From positions 27,787,501 to 27,851,500 of the forward strand of contig NC_091674.1 in NCBI RefSeq assembly GCF_042453785.1: a stretch of 64,000 nucleotides of DNA, written 5' to 3'. Position numbers and translations under genes: made by a program. The notes beneath the pieces were generated by a model, which was given only the letters and a program-made list of their open reading frames with translations, did not search any database and had not been told where the DNA came from. Source of the stretch: Malus domestica (taxonomy: Eukaryota > Streptophyta > Magnoliopsida > Rosales > Rosaceae). Of the stretch, positions 45,452 to 56,104 are shown one piece after another. Every line of letters starts with the position of its first letter. Position 1 is the stretch's first letter.

Positions 45452-48400
45452 ATGGCGGATACATCCCATGGGCCTGCCAGCTTCTGGACTCAGGCCAATG
45501 CTCTGCTCAGAAAGAACCTAACTTTCCAGGTCTCTCTCTCTCTCTTCTCATCTGGGAATCGTTTTAGTTTGATGTCTGAAAACTGAGGAAAATTGCTGAA
45601 TAATTTAAAAATTCGAATGCAGAATTCTGGGTTTTCATTCTTTGCTTTTCCCCTTTTGTTTTCTTTTTCATATGAATCTTCCATTTTTGGCACGTATGTT
45701 GGAGATTCTCTTACTTTGTCCCACATATTTACTTTCTGGGTTCGTTTTAGTTTTGTAAATTATTGGTTAATTTGTGCAGATTATTTATTTTTGTTATTGA
45801 TAAGCTATTTTTCTTGTGTATGAGCAATGGTCAATTGGGTCGTTCTGGTTTTGTGAGTTCTACAAATAATGCTTTGTATAAAATCTGTTGACAATTAAAA
45901 GCCTAAACTTTGAATGCCGATTCTCCGCTCTAAAACACTCAACCATGGAATCAAAGTTGAAGAAAATTGAGTAGATTTAAAAAACGAGTATTGTTCAACT
46001 TGGATTCAGACTGATACCATATATGTGTTCATTTATGCAGAAAAGAAATATCAAACAGAATATTCGGCTAGTTTCATTTCCAATTCTCCTGTGTCTATTG
46101 CTTGTTCTCATCCAATATTTGGTCAACAATGAACTGGATAAGCCCGAAAACAGGTGTGGTTGCAGTTGTGTTGATACAAATGGCGATGGCAAGTGTGAGA
46201 AAGTTTGTGGACTGGAATACTCAACTTTAACACAAGGGCCCAGTTGCCCGGTTCCTGATCCTCCACAATGGCCTCCATTGCTACAAGTGCCGGCTCCTGA
46301 CTATCGCGCTGTTATGTCTGATGTTATTCCACATAAAGACTTGCCAAATGTGGCATGTAAGAGGTCAGGATCCTGTCCTGTAACTGTACTGTTCACGGGG
46401 AAAAATCAATCTCTCGGAGAAGGTATTGTCCTCTGAATCTCTCACAGAAAGTGTGTTTTATCATGTCAATTTTTTTATTTTACTGACTTTTATGACTTAA
46501 TTAGATCATTAATTGTTGTAATTGGACTGACTTTTCTTTTTTGCTCTAGTATAATAGTGCTGACCGTTTTCTTTGCGTTCTTGTAGTTTTGGCTGGGAGT
46601 ATGTTCAGAAGTTCTTCTACTCTGAATTCATCTGATCTGGATTATTTAGCCCGTAGTGCTTTAGTAAGTTATCTTTTCTCTAAGCTGCTACTTTTGCCTT
46701 CTATATTGAAGTCCTATTTCCTTTTTTTCATCTCAAATATCATACATTACTTTGTCCTTGTAAAAATTTTCAACTTTGCTTATGAAGTCACTTCTTATGA
46801 AATGTTTCAGGGATCAGAATCGACGCCTGACTATTCCAACTTCCTTGATCCGGCTTTCATTTCGGGTCTTCCCCTATATAGTGTTCAGAGCCAATGCTCA
46901 CAAAACTCTACATTTTCTGTTCCAATTAACATATTATCCATCAAGATCCAACAAGGTAAATCATCTATAATATATCTTAGGGAGCTTTAATTCTTTCTGG
47001 TGCACATCTGTGCTTCATTCATATGAGTGAACATTGATTGTTGAATTCACTTGAAAGTTTAATTTTTTGTTGCATGCCACCTTAAACCATTGTCTTTGAT
47101 TTTTTTTCTTAAACCCAGAGGTTAGATGTGTTCAAGGTTTACATTTGTGGCGGGATAGTTCTTCTGAGATAAACAGTGAGCTGTATAAAGGTTACGAAAA
47201 GAGCAATTCAGAGAGGAAGATTAATGAAATACTTTCAGGTCATCGACTTTATATATCTGGCTGTGTTGATTGATTTAATTAAAGAACAACACTGTTGGCA
47301 CGAATCTGATGGGTTTTTTTTTTTTTCCTTCAGCCTATGACTTCTCTAACTCAAACGGGAACAATTTTAATGTAAGCATATGGTACAATTCAACATTTAA
47401 GAATGACATGGGAAGAGGTGCTATTGCTTTGATGCGGCTTCCACGCTCAGTGAATCTGGTATGTACCTATAGCTTCTTTGCTTCTTGAGTTTTCTTCTCT
47501 GCTACAGATTACAATAGTGCTAACACTTGTATTCACAGGCATCCAATGCATACCTTCAGTTTGTACAAGGATTTGGTACTGAAATGCTGTTTGAGTTTGT
47601 GAAAGAAATGCCCAAGCCTGAAACCAAACTGAGGCTGGATTTTTCTTCTCTTCTTGGTACACTCTTCTTTACATGGGTCATTCTACAGCTGTTCCCGGTA
47701 AGTACAAGAAGCTCCTTTCATCCGTATTAGGACTTTCTCAAATCTAACAGTCCTGTTTGTTGACATGGATTTTGCTTTACATCTTTTGATTTCAAATTCA
47801 ATGTATTGTGGAAATGATATTTCTCTATACTCTGTTCTAATGTATTTGTAAATGCATCTCCTTTGCTCAAGCTTATCTTGATGCTATGTACAAATTTTGA
47901 TATATGAGTATACATACTTATAGTTTCCCTTTCTTACCCTTTTCTGATGTAGGTTGTTTTGACATCGCTGGTATACGAGAGGCAACAGAAACTGAGAATC
48001 ATGATGAAAATGCATGGGCTTGGTGATGGGCCTTATTGGATGATTTCTTATACTTATTTTCTTACGGTATCTTCAATCTACATGCTGTGCTTTGTTATAT
48101 TTGGCTCGGGTATAGGTAATGATACGACTACTCAACAACTATCTCGGCATGGATTCACTTCGATTCCTTTAACGAAGTTGACTTCATTACAGGGTTAAAA
48201 TTCTTCTCACTGAATGCCTACAGCATCCAATTTATATTTTACTTCATCTATATAAACCTGCAAATATCGCTGGCTTTTCTAGTAGCTGCAATGTTTTCAG
48301 ACGTGAAGACTGCTACAGGTTTGATGTTGTTTATTTATATTCATATGGAAAGTAGTGGGTTATTCTCAACTTTGATCTAATAAGATGAGTTTATTGACAT

Positions 48401-50957
48401 GCTTCTCATGTTTTTTGATCATAACAGTTATAGGTTACATATTTGTCTTTGGAACTGGGCTTTTAGGAGGCTTTCTTTTTCAATTTTTTGTTCAAGATAC
48501 ATCATTCCCTAGTAAGTGAAAAAAATTTATGAAAATATCTGTCGCCTTGTTTTGTTTGTTTCTGCAACTATTTCCTGTTGAAAACTTATATCATGCAACA
48601 GATCTTGTACTTTTCAAAGCTCAGCTCCTTATAAGGTCATTTTGCGTTGTTGTAGGAGGTTGGATCATCGTTCTGGAACTATATCCTGGCTTCTCTTTAT
48701 ATCGTGGGTTATATGAGTTTGCACAATATTCATTTAACGGGAATTACATGGGGACTGATGGGATGCGGTGGGGAGATTTGAGTGATAGCAAGAATGGGAT
48801 GACAGAGGTATTGATTATCATGGTTGTTGAGTGGTTTGTGGTGCTTCTTTTTGCATATTACGTAGATCAAGCTGTCTCATCAGGAACTGGGAAAGGTACT
48901 TTCTTTTGCTTCCAACGCTTTAGGAAGAAGAAACTGCCATCTCTTAGGATGCGTAGTTTGCAAAGGCAGGGATCTAAAGTTTCTATTGAGATGGAGAAAC
49001 CTGATGTCTGTCAAGAGGTAACTTTTTCTTGCACTTAAACAATAAATCTTCATTGCTGGTATAGTATATGTGATGCAGTACAATGGATGGTACAAATTGT
49101 TCTAATAACTTTTCGGTTTATTTAGGTGGAAAGATAATATTTTGCCTTATTCTTATTGATGCTTATAAGTTGCACTGTTCATGCATGCCTGTCGTTTCTT
49201 TATATTTTTTTCATCTTACTAAGTTGAGGCTAGAGTTGTAAGCCTGGATAACGCTAACACCTTATGTCCAGAGGGAGAAGGTTGAAAAATTGCTACTGGA
49301 TTCAGATACAACTCATTCAGTCATCTGCGACAACCTCAAGAAGGTTTATCCTGGAAGAGATGGAAACCCAGAAAAATTTGCAGTGAGAGGATTGTCTCTT
49401 GCGTTGTCTCGAGGGGAGTGCTTTGGTATGCTTGGCCCTAATGGTGCTGGGAAGACCTCTTTTATCAGTATGGTGAGTATACTCTTTTTAAACTTTAACT
49501 TGCGTACACAAAAATTCCAGTGTCCATCAAAAAAGTGTTCAATGTTATGCTTTCTTTGTTCTTCGAAACTTTAAAAGTTATGTGTATCTATCTTTCTGCA
49601 GATGATTGGTCTCACAAAGTCAACCTCTGGCACTGCATATGTTCAGGGTCTGGACATCCGGACTCAGATGGATGAAATATACACCAGCATGGGTGTTTGT
49701 CCACAGCATGAGTAAGATGGAACTTTTTCCTTATGCTTGTGGCAAAGTTTTCGTATAAAGATTTAAAAACTGATTAATTTCTTGTTTTTCCGGACATTTG
49801 TTAGCCTGTTATGGGAAACCCTGACAGGTAGGGAGCATGTGCTATTCTATGGAAGACTTAAGAACCTCAAAGGTTCTGTATTAACGCAAGTAAGTAGATA
49901 TCTAGTTATATAGACATAGTCACCAAAATTATTATTAGTTTAATTGATTTGTCTCACTTGCCAATTTTGTTGCTGAAGGCAGTGGAAGAATCTTTGAAAA
50001 GTGTCAATCTATTTCACGGTGGGGTTGCAGACAAACAAGCTGGAAAGTATAGTGGAGGCATGAAGAGAAGGCTTAGCGTTGCAATTTCACTTATAGGGGA
50101 TCCCAAAGTACGTCTTTGTGCTCTATCAAAGCTACTTTGGCTTGAAAGTTAGATCTGTTATCTCAAGATGCTGCTCTACTTATTGCATATTCTTTTACAA
50201 ATTCCTTGTAGGTTGTTTACATGGATGAGCCCAGTACTGGACTTGATCCAGCTTCAAGAAACAACTTATGGACTGCTGTGAAGCGTGCAAAACAAGACCG
50301 GGCAATCATCCTAACCAGTACTCTCTCTCCCCCTTCCTCCCCTCCAGTTACTGTATTGCCAATTATAAAATCTACGATGGCTCAGTACTGTATGGAGTAG
50401 TGTTAAGTAACCCGCGTAATGACCGGTTTTGCTTCTGTGTTTACTCATAAATCTTATTTGCATATTCTTCAGCACATTCCATGGAAGAGGCGGAGGTTCT
50501 GTGTGATCGGTTAGGAATTTTTGTGGATGGTAGCTTGCAGTGCATAGGAAACCCAAAAGAGGTATCTTAACTTAGTGTCATAGCATCTACATAAGATAGA
50601 TATCGATTTCTAGACACTTTCTGCATAATATTCTTGTTACTATAATGGTGTACTCAGCTGAAAGCAAGATATGGAGGATCTTATGTGTTCACAATGACAA
50701 CATCTTCGAATCACGAGCAAGAGGTGGAGAACTTGGTGCTGCGTCTCTCCCCAAGTGCTAACAGGATATACCATCTATCCGGAACCCAGAAGTTTGAGTT
50801 GCCAAAACACGAGGTCAGAATTACAGATGTGTTTGAAGCAGTTGAGAACGCAAAGAGCAGGTTCACAGTTTTCGCGTGGGGTCTAGCCGACACCACATTG
50901 GAGGATGTCTTCATCAAGGTTGCACTTGGGGCTCAAACCTCCAGTGAATTGACATGA
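45452..50957 (+). CDS. ABC transporter A family, half-size (ATH/ABCA7-like)
   Basis: Membrane ATP-driven transporter; plant ABCA half transporters are thought to move lipids. Eighteen exons join in frame to 946 residues: 45452-45529, 46041-46422, 46587-46663, 46811-46955, 47119-47238, 47334-47458, 47539-47697, 47953-48115, 48193-48318, 48428-48511, 48656-49017, 49272-49472, 49602-49711, 49805-49889, 49979-50107, 50212-50317, 50473-50561, 50658-50957. An N-terminal membrane segment precedes a Cys-rich loop (CGCSCVDTNGDGKCEKVCG). A cluster of membrane helices follows (KMHGLGDGPYWMISYTYFLT). The single ATPase domain has Walker A GPNGAGKT (about 662-669), signature YSGGMKR (about 763) and Walker B VVYMDEPSTGLDP (about 783). 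The end is LADTTLEDVFIKV plus a short variable tail. Which ABCA2-12 orthologue it is cannot be fixed by eye. Confidence 0.93.
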
Positions 50958-51341
50958 TTATCATATTTTAACTCTGGAAATATTCATTTGGATCTCTTCT
51001 GTAGTTTCTGGTACATAAATAAGTAATGAGTTGATTAGTTTGTATCTGTTATACATCGATTCTTTCTCCTTTTGCAGAAGGAGAAAATATATCGTCGCTT
51101 CTTCCCTTGTTTTCAGGTAGAAAGCAACGAATTTGGTGTTCCGATTGTTAGTCATTGTTTTGTTCCCGAGCAAAGTTGGGCAGTTCACACTTTTGCAGTG
51201 ACAAAAGTATGTCGAAATGTATGTCTGGATGGATTGCAGATTTATAAGAACACAAAGTCTCTCTCCATATTAGCAACTTCTGTCTCCATTTTTTTTAATA
51301 AGTTTCTTGCCTCTTGTTTTTGAATTTGGTTGCTTATTCGG
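50958..51341. other. ABCA 3' UTR and spacer
   Basis: Probable 3' UTR. An 83-codon frame (51072-51323) overlaps it but shows no family resemblance. Confidence 0.5.
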
Positions 51342-52385
51342 GCTTTTAACATCATAATTATACTGATAATTAAGGAAAAAGAAAAAAAAAATCTCCACCA
51401 TAAAAGGGTTGAATTTGGTAAATATATAGGGAAAAAATTTTGAGATTAGATTATGCTATTAGTTTGGATAGTTATAAGGATAAAGATGTGATTATATTTC
51501 GATTTGTAAGATCTATGGAGCAAATTTCAAAGCAAATTAGGCAAGTATCTTTGACTTTCCAATTTTGACTTCATTTAAAATTTAATATTTTGGAATTTTT
51601 TTTATTACTATGAATTACAAAACTTCCATATATAACATATTTGAAATTTATGTTGGGATGTAATTTATCTAATTTTAGATATTCATGTGTGATAAAAGAT
51701 AATTAGACATAAGCCCATTCACACAACTAATCATTAGATTCAATCCTTTATATTTTGTTTATCAATTGAGGTTCATTGACTTTTGTTCCACCTAAGCAAC
51801 TCATTTTATGTGATGATGGATTAGCCTATTTTTAAGCTTGTAACGCTCTTTTTAATTATTTTTAAACGTCTTTTACACCCCTATGCTATTAATCGAACTT
51901 ATAACAGTTTGAATCTTCAAATGGGATTCTAAATCTAGACGTCCGTTGTCTTCAGATTTGATGCTTATAGGTGAGAGAGTCGGCCGGTTCATATTAGTGG
52001 CACATGGTAAAAACTAACAATATTGAACCCACCTACGTAATGAGCGGATTACCGCTAGACTATACCTAATGACACGGTGAAAAATAAGACCGGCTAATCC
52101 CCTTTAGATAAATTACATCCCAACATAAATTTCAAATATAGTATATTTGGTAGTTTCGTAATTCATATTAATCGAAATTCCAAAATTTGAAATCTCAACT
52201 AAAGTTAAATTTGGAATTACGAAGTCAAACATATTTACCTAATTTTCTTCGCAATTTTATCTACATATATATGATCACATCCTTATCCTTCTAATTACCC
52301 AAACAATTAGCATAATCTAATCTCAATTTTCTTCTCTATATATTAGCCAAATTCAACCCTTTCTTGGTGGAAATTTGTTTTTTTT
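51342..52385. mobile_element. TIR element or inverted duplication with about 290-bp arms
   Basis: The left arm (about 51,376-51,687) and right arm (about 52,085-52,385) are inverted copies: AAAGGGTTGAATTTGG, GAGATTAGATTATGCTA, GATAAAGATGTGAT/GATAAGGATGTGAT, TTTGACTT, GAAATTTATGTTGGGATGTAA. The roughly 400-bp centre is unrelated and includes a tRNA-like GTCTAGCGGTAATCCGC stretch on the minus strand. A 9-bp repeat CTTATTCGG occurs at 51333-51341 and 52386-52394. It would fit a Mutator-type target duplication, although the left arm then starts about 35 bp inside the border. No transposase is encoded. Confidence 0.65.
52337..52344 (+). promoter_or_regulatory. Putative TATA box of the aldose 1-epimerase gene, inside the inverted-repeat arm
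   Basis: TATATATT 80 bp upstream of the ATG at 52,424. It lies within the right arm of the inverted repeat, so the core promoter seems to be contributed by that repeat. Confidence 0.5.
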
Positions 52386-52423
52386 CTTATTCGGTTTTGT
52401 AGAGTGTTTATTTTTCATCCTCA

Positions 52424-54015
52424 ATGGCCAAGATATATTTGTTTTTGTGTTTTCTCTTGCTTCCGTTGGTTTTTGATCGCTCTGAGGCAAATGAAAACGT
52501 TGGAATTTATGAACTGAAGAAGGGAGATTTCTCCGTGAAGCTCACTAACTATGGTGCCACTGTGCTCTCCGTTATTCTCCCCGATAAGAACGGTTCGCGA
52601 AACCGTGACTTCAAACTGAATATTTTACAATTTTAAATGCGTTCCTTGTGTGATTTCTTTGGTTGTATTTCAGGAAAATTAGACGACATTGTTCTTGGAT
52701 TCGAATCGCTTAACGAGTACGCGGTTAGTTCATGAATCCGTTGCATCTTCTTCGTGTTACGATGGGATTAAAATCGTTGCCATTGGATGTTAATGGAGTT
52801 CTTATAAATATGTGCAGAACGATTCAGTCTACTTTGGAGCCATTGTTGGACGTGTTGCAAACAGAATTGGAGGAGCTCAGTTTGAATTAAATGGCGTCCA
52901 ATATAAGTTGGTTGCTAATGACGGGAATAACACTCTCCATGGTATACATGTTCACAAATTTTCTTTTGGAAATTTAATTGTCAAGTACATAATCGAGAAT
53001 GTGAGTTAGGTCAGTTGGTCACGACAATGTGTCCACTACTTTGCGTCTGAGTTTGAATCCTTCTCGCCATAATTTAGAATAATTTCTTAATTTTTGACTC
53101 AATTTCCTTGTAATTTTATCTCAGGTGGCCTTAAGGGATTCAGTGATGTTGTGTGGACGGTAAAAAGTCACAAAGAAGATAGTCACATAACATTCACCTA
53201 TGACAGCTTGGATGGTGAACAAGGTAAAATATAGATTGGATAAGGAGTAATACTTTCAGCATATGTAGCTAAGCTAGTTGGTCGAGGCAGTGTGCCGACG
53301 TTAGAATTCTCCTTTTCGTAGATCAAAGCAGTTTAGAATATCGCTTTGTCAAACAAAACGGTAACTACTAGTAACATTTTCTGCTAAAACTGCAGGATTT
53401 CCTGGTGATCTTTCTGTGTCGGTAACTTACATGATTATTGACACAAACAAACTCGCTATTAGAATGGAAGCCAAAGCTCATAACAAGGCCACTCCGGTGA
53501 ACCTAGCACACCACACCTACTGGAATCTCCGCGGCCAAAACAGCGGTGACATCCTCTCGCACACGATCCAGCTTCTTGGGTCCAAGGTTACACCAGTTAA
53601 TGACCAACTCATCCCCACTGGTGAAATTGCCCCTGTGAAAGGAACACCCTACGACTTCCTTGAGCCCCAAGAAATTGGTAGCAAGATTAGTGGGCTGCCG
53701 GATGGATATGACATCAACTATGTGCTTGACCCTTCGAGTCCCAATCATTTGAGGAAGGCAGCAGTGTTGCATGACAGCGTGTCAGGGCGAAAATTGGAAC
53801 TATGGACCAACAAGCCAGGGCTGCAGTTCTATACAAGCAACATGTTGGACAATGTGCATGGGAAGGGCGGGTTTGTGTACAGAAAGCACGCCGCAGTGTG
53901 CTTGGAGACGCAGGGTTTCCCGGATGCTGTGAATCACCCGAATTTCCCTTCGCAGATCGTGAAACCCAGAGAGACCTACTTGCATGTGATGCTTTATAGA
54001 TTTACAGCTGCTTAG
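52424..54015 (+). CDS. Aldose 1-epimerase (galactose mutarotase-like), secreted
   Basis: Interconverts alpha and beta anomers of aldoses such as glucose and galactose. Five exons, 52424-52592, 52674-52723, 52818-52941, 53125-53223 and 53396-54015, join to 353 residues, the family's normal length. A clear signal peptide ([20 protein letters not shown], cleavage probably near EA/NE) points to the secretory path or apoplast. Family motifs in order are [71 protein letters not shown] with the acid/base His, [11 protein letters not shown], and [18 protein letters not shown] with the catalytic Glu. The gene begins only about 40 bp after an inverted-repeat element. Confidence 0.93.
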
Positions 54016-54412
54016 CGAGCTAGCATGTGAGAAATCAAGTAGTTTAAGAGACGTCTTCACAAAAACTGGTCTTAAGTTAATAAATAAGCCCTGCAGAAAG
54101 TATGTTATGTTGTTAGACCGTTAATTTTATAATGTTTAATGACTCGGTTGAGTCGAAGATGTGAAATTTGGGTAGCATCCAACAAGGGGAAAGGTACCAA
54201 CCATGCACCAAATTGTCTGGTACGAAAACTCAGCCAGAAAATTTGACACCAAACTTTCTCAACAACTTGTACTAAAAGAAAAGGATTAAGAAGGAGAACC
54301 AAGAAAAGAATATTACGTGTTGCAGCAGTGCAAAATTTTATACGCATCAAGAACGTAATCTGCCGTTTAATAATCTGATAAGAGTTTGATCACATTTTTG
54401 TACAAAGAATTT
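54016..54412. other. Converging 3' regions
   Basis: Lies between the epimerase stop and the stop of the minus-strand RING gene; should hold both 3' UTRs. Nothing else seen. Confidence 0.5.
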
Positions 54413-55015
54413 CTAAAAACTAGCTACAAATAATTTATCATGAGGATTGGCAGACATCTCAAACCGGCACAGCGGACAGAGGAGACTCATCTTCAGCCAT
54501 TTCACTATGCAACTCTCGTGATACTCGTGCGAGCAAGGCACGCGAATCGCTTCAGAACCACACTGCATCTCTTCCAAACATATAACACATTGCTTCCCGC
54601 AGCCTTCGATTTTAACTCTCTCCAACTCCTCAATCGATGTACTTTTTGTCCGCACAAACTGCAACATATAATCACCAATTGTACGATGCACTACCATCCG
54701 AATAGTCTTGCGGTTCATGTTCTCAGGATGACTGGCGATTTCACGAGCGCGAGTAGAAATCACCTGGATCATGGACGGCTGAACTTGGTGGGGAACCGAC
54801 GCCTGCGAAAGCATGTTGGATATCACAGACCAGGATGTTATGCTCTCTGTTAGAATGTGGCATTGCTCCTTGAACTCGTGGAAGCTTGGAGGGTACCTTG
54901 AATATTGAGCATACATATCGATCAAGAACTCGGGTTTTGTCGGGGAACTGTCATCGGCAAGTTCACTGCCTTCCTGCCATACTTCACAGCTGGTAAAGAC
55001 TCCGTTGCTTGACAT
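54413..55015 (-). CDS. RING-H2 finger protein, probable E3 ubiquitin ligase
   Basis: Single-exon, 200 residues. The C-terminal RING-H2 domain (about residues 143-184) reads CVICLEEMQCGSEAIRVPCS then HEYHESCIVKWLKMSLLCPL and CRF, with the C3H2C3 ligand order needed for two zinc ions. RING-H2 proteins recruit E2 enzymes and transfer ubiquitin to targets. There is no transmembrane segment or signal peptide, so it is probably soluble. The N-terminal 130 residues resemble no named domain I recognise; they contain FLIDMYAQYSRYPPSFHEFK and ARAIA-like helical segments. The substrate is unknown. Confidence 0.88.
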   Translation of the reverse strand: MSSNGVFTSCEVWQEGSELADDSSPTKPEFLIDMYAQYSRYPPSFHEFKEQCHILTESITSWSVISNMLSQASVPHQVQPSMIQVISTRAREIASHPENMNRKTIRMVVHRTIGDYMLQFVRTKSTSIEELERVKIEGCGKQCVICLEEMQCGSEAIRVPCSHEYHESCIVKWLKMSLLCPLCRFEMSANPHDKLFVASF

Positions 55016-56104
55016 CTTTGAAGAATAACAACAAGAAGTAGAGAAAATTAAAGGGAATAAAGAAAGAAGATATTTAGAGAAGCTTAATGTGGGACTAGTT
55101 GATTTGCAAATGCCTGGAATTATTTATATTGTGTGTACTTTTTGGTAATTTGGTTCGGACTTGGCCTGCGAGGCCTTTTGGTATAAGGAAAGGAATGGCT
55201 TTGAAACAATGCTATTAGTATCGTTATGACTGTTATGTCCTTGTCATACTTGAATTTGGTTTAACTACTCAAATCTTGTTATACGAGAATTCAAGGAAGA
55301 CTTGTTCCAACGCCCATTTCTTGCTAATAATGTCAGAAGCACTCTCTCTCCTTTTTTTTTCTTATTATTCATGATGGACACCTTTATCTATGTAATTTTG
55401 AGACACCAAAGAGGAACGGAGGCTCAACCTAGATTTGTCACAACTACTAACCACCTTGAATTAAACCCAAGACCCTCTTCCAGAGCTGTCGGACCTAAAA
55501 GAAAGAGAAAGGCGGCTCTTCAATTACTGGGATACATCTTCATTTGTGATTCATGATAGATCAAGGGATTGCATGAAACACTTCTGCTCGTAAGCGCTTA
55601 TGTTAAATGTGCGTTTATTTTAAACATGTAGAAAATTTTCATAAAAATTCAAAGAAACAAATAACAAGTGCTTCTCCAGAATTTATTTCTACAACTCAGA
55701 AGCGCTTTTAAGGAAAGGAATGACTTTGAAGATAGGGCAAAACAGTGCTATTAGTATTGTTATGACTGTTATGTCCTTCTCACACTTCAATTTGCAGGAA
55801 CTAGTCAAAGTTAGCATTAAATTTGGAATCAAAATATGCATTGTTAAGAATGCTTATGTAGGAAGCACTTCTGTTAATAAGCGCTTATATTATAAACATG
55901 TAGAAAATTTTATTAGAATTTCCTATAAAAACTACTTTTACGACTCAAAGGTGTTTTTAAATTTTTCTGCCAACCCTAGCATCTTTGATCAACTGATTGA
56001 GGTTTTAAGTTTGAATTTCATTCCTCAATATTGCTTGTATTAAAAAATATGAAATTTGATAAGTCAATGAGGCTTACATGTTACAAATTTTCATGTGCAT
56101 ATTC
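55016..56104. repeat. Spacer with direct repeats and MITE-like pieces
   Basis: GGAAAGGAATG(A/G)CTTTGAA...GCTATTAGTAT...GTTATGACTGTTATGTCCTT...ACTT(C/G)AATTTG occurs at about 55,187-55,260 and 55,710-55,795. Another pair, based on CACTTCTG...AAGCGCTTATRTTA...AAACATGTAGAAAATTTT, occurs at about 55,578-55,640 and 55,866-55,925. These could be remnants of one duplicated MITE-rich segment. The 84- and 107-codon plus-strand frames are not protein-like. Confidence 0.55.

Noticed and set aside
51960-52080. tRNA-like stretch in the centre of the inverted repeat (minus strand GTCTAGCGGTAATCCGC and GTGGGTTCAATATT)
   Set aside because: It has A/B-box-like words but no cloverleaf and no tail; perhaps a SINE scrap, not a tRNA gene.
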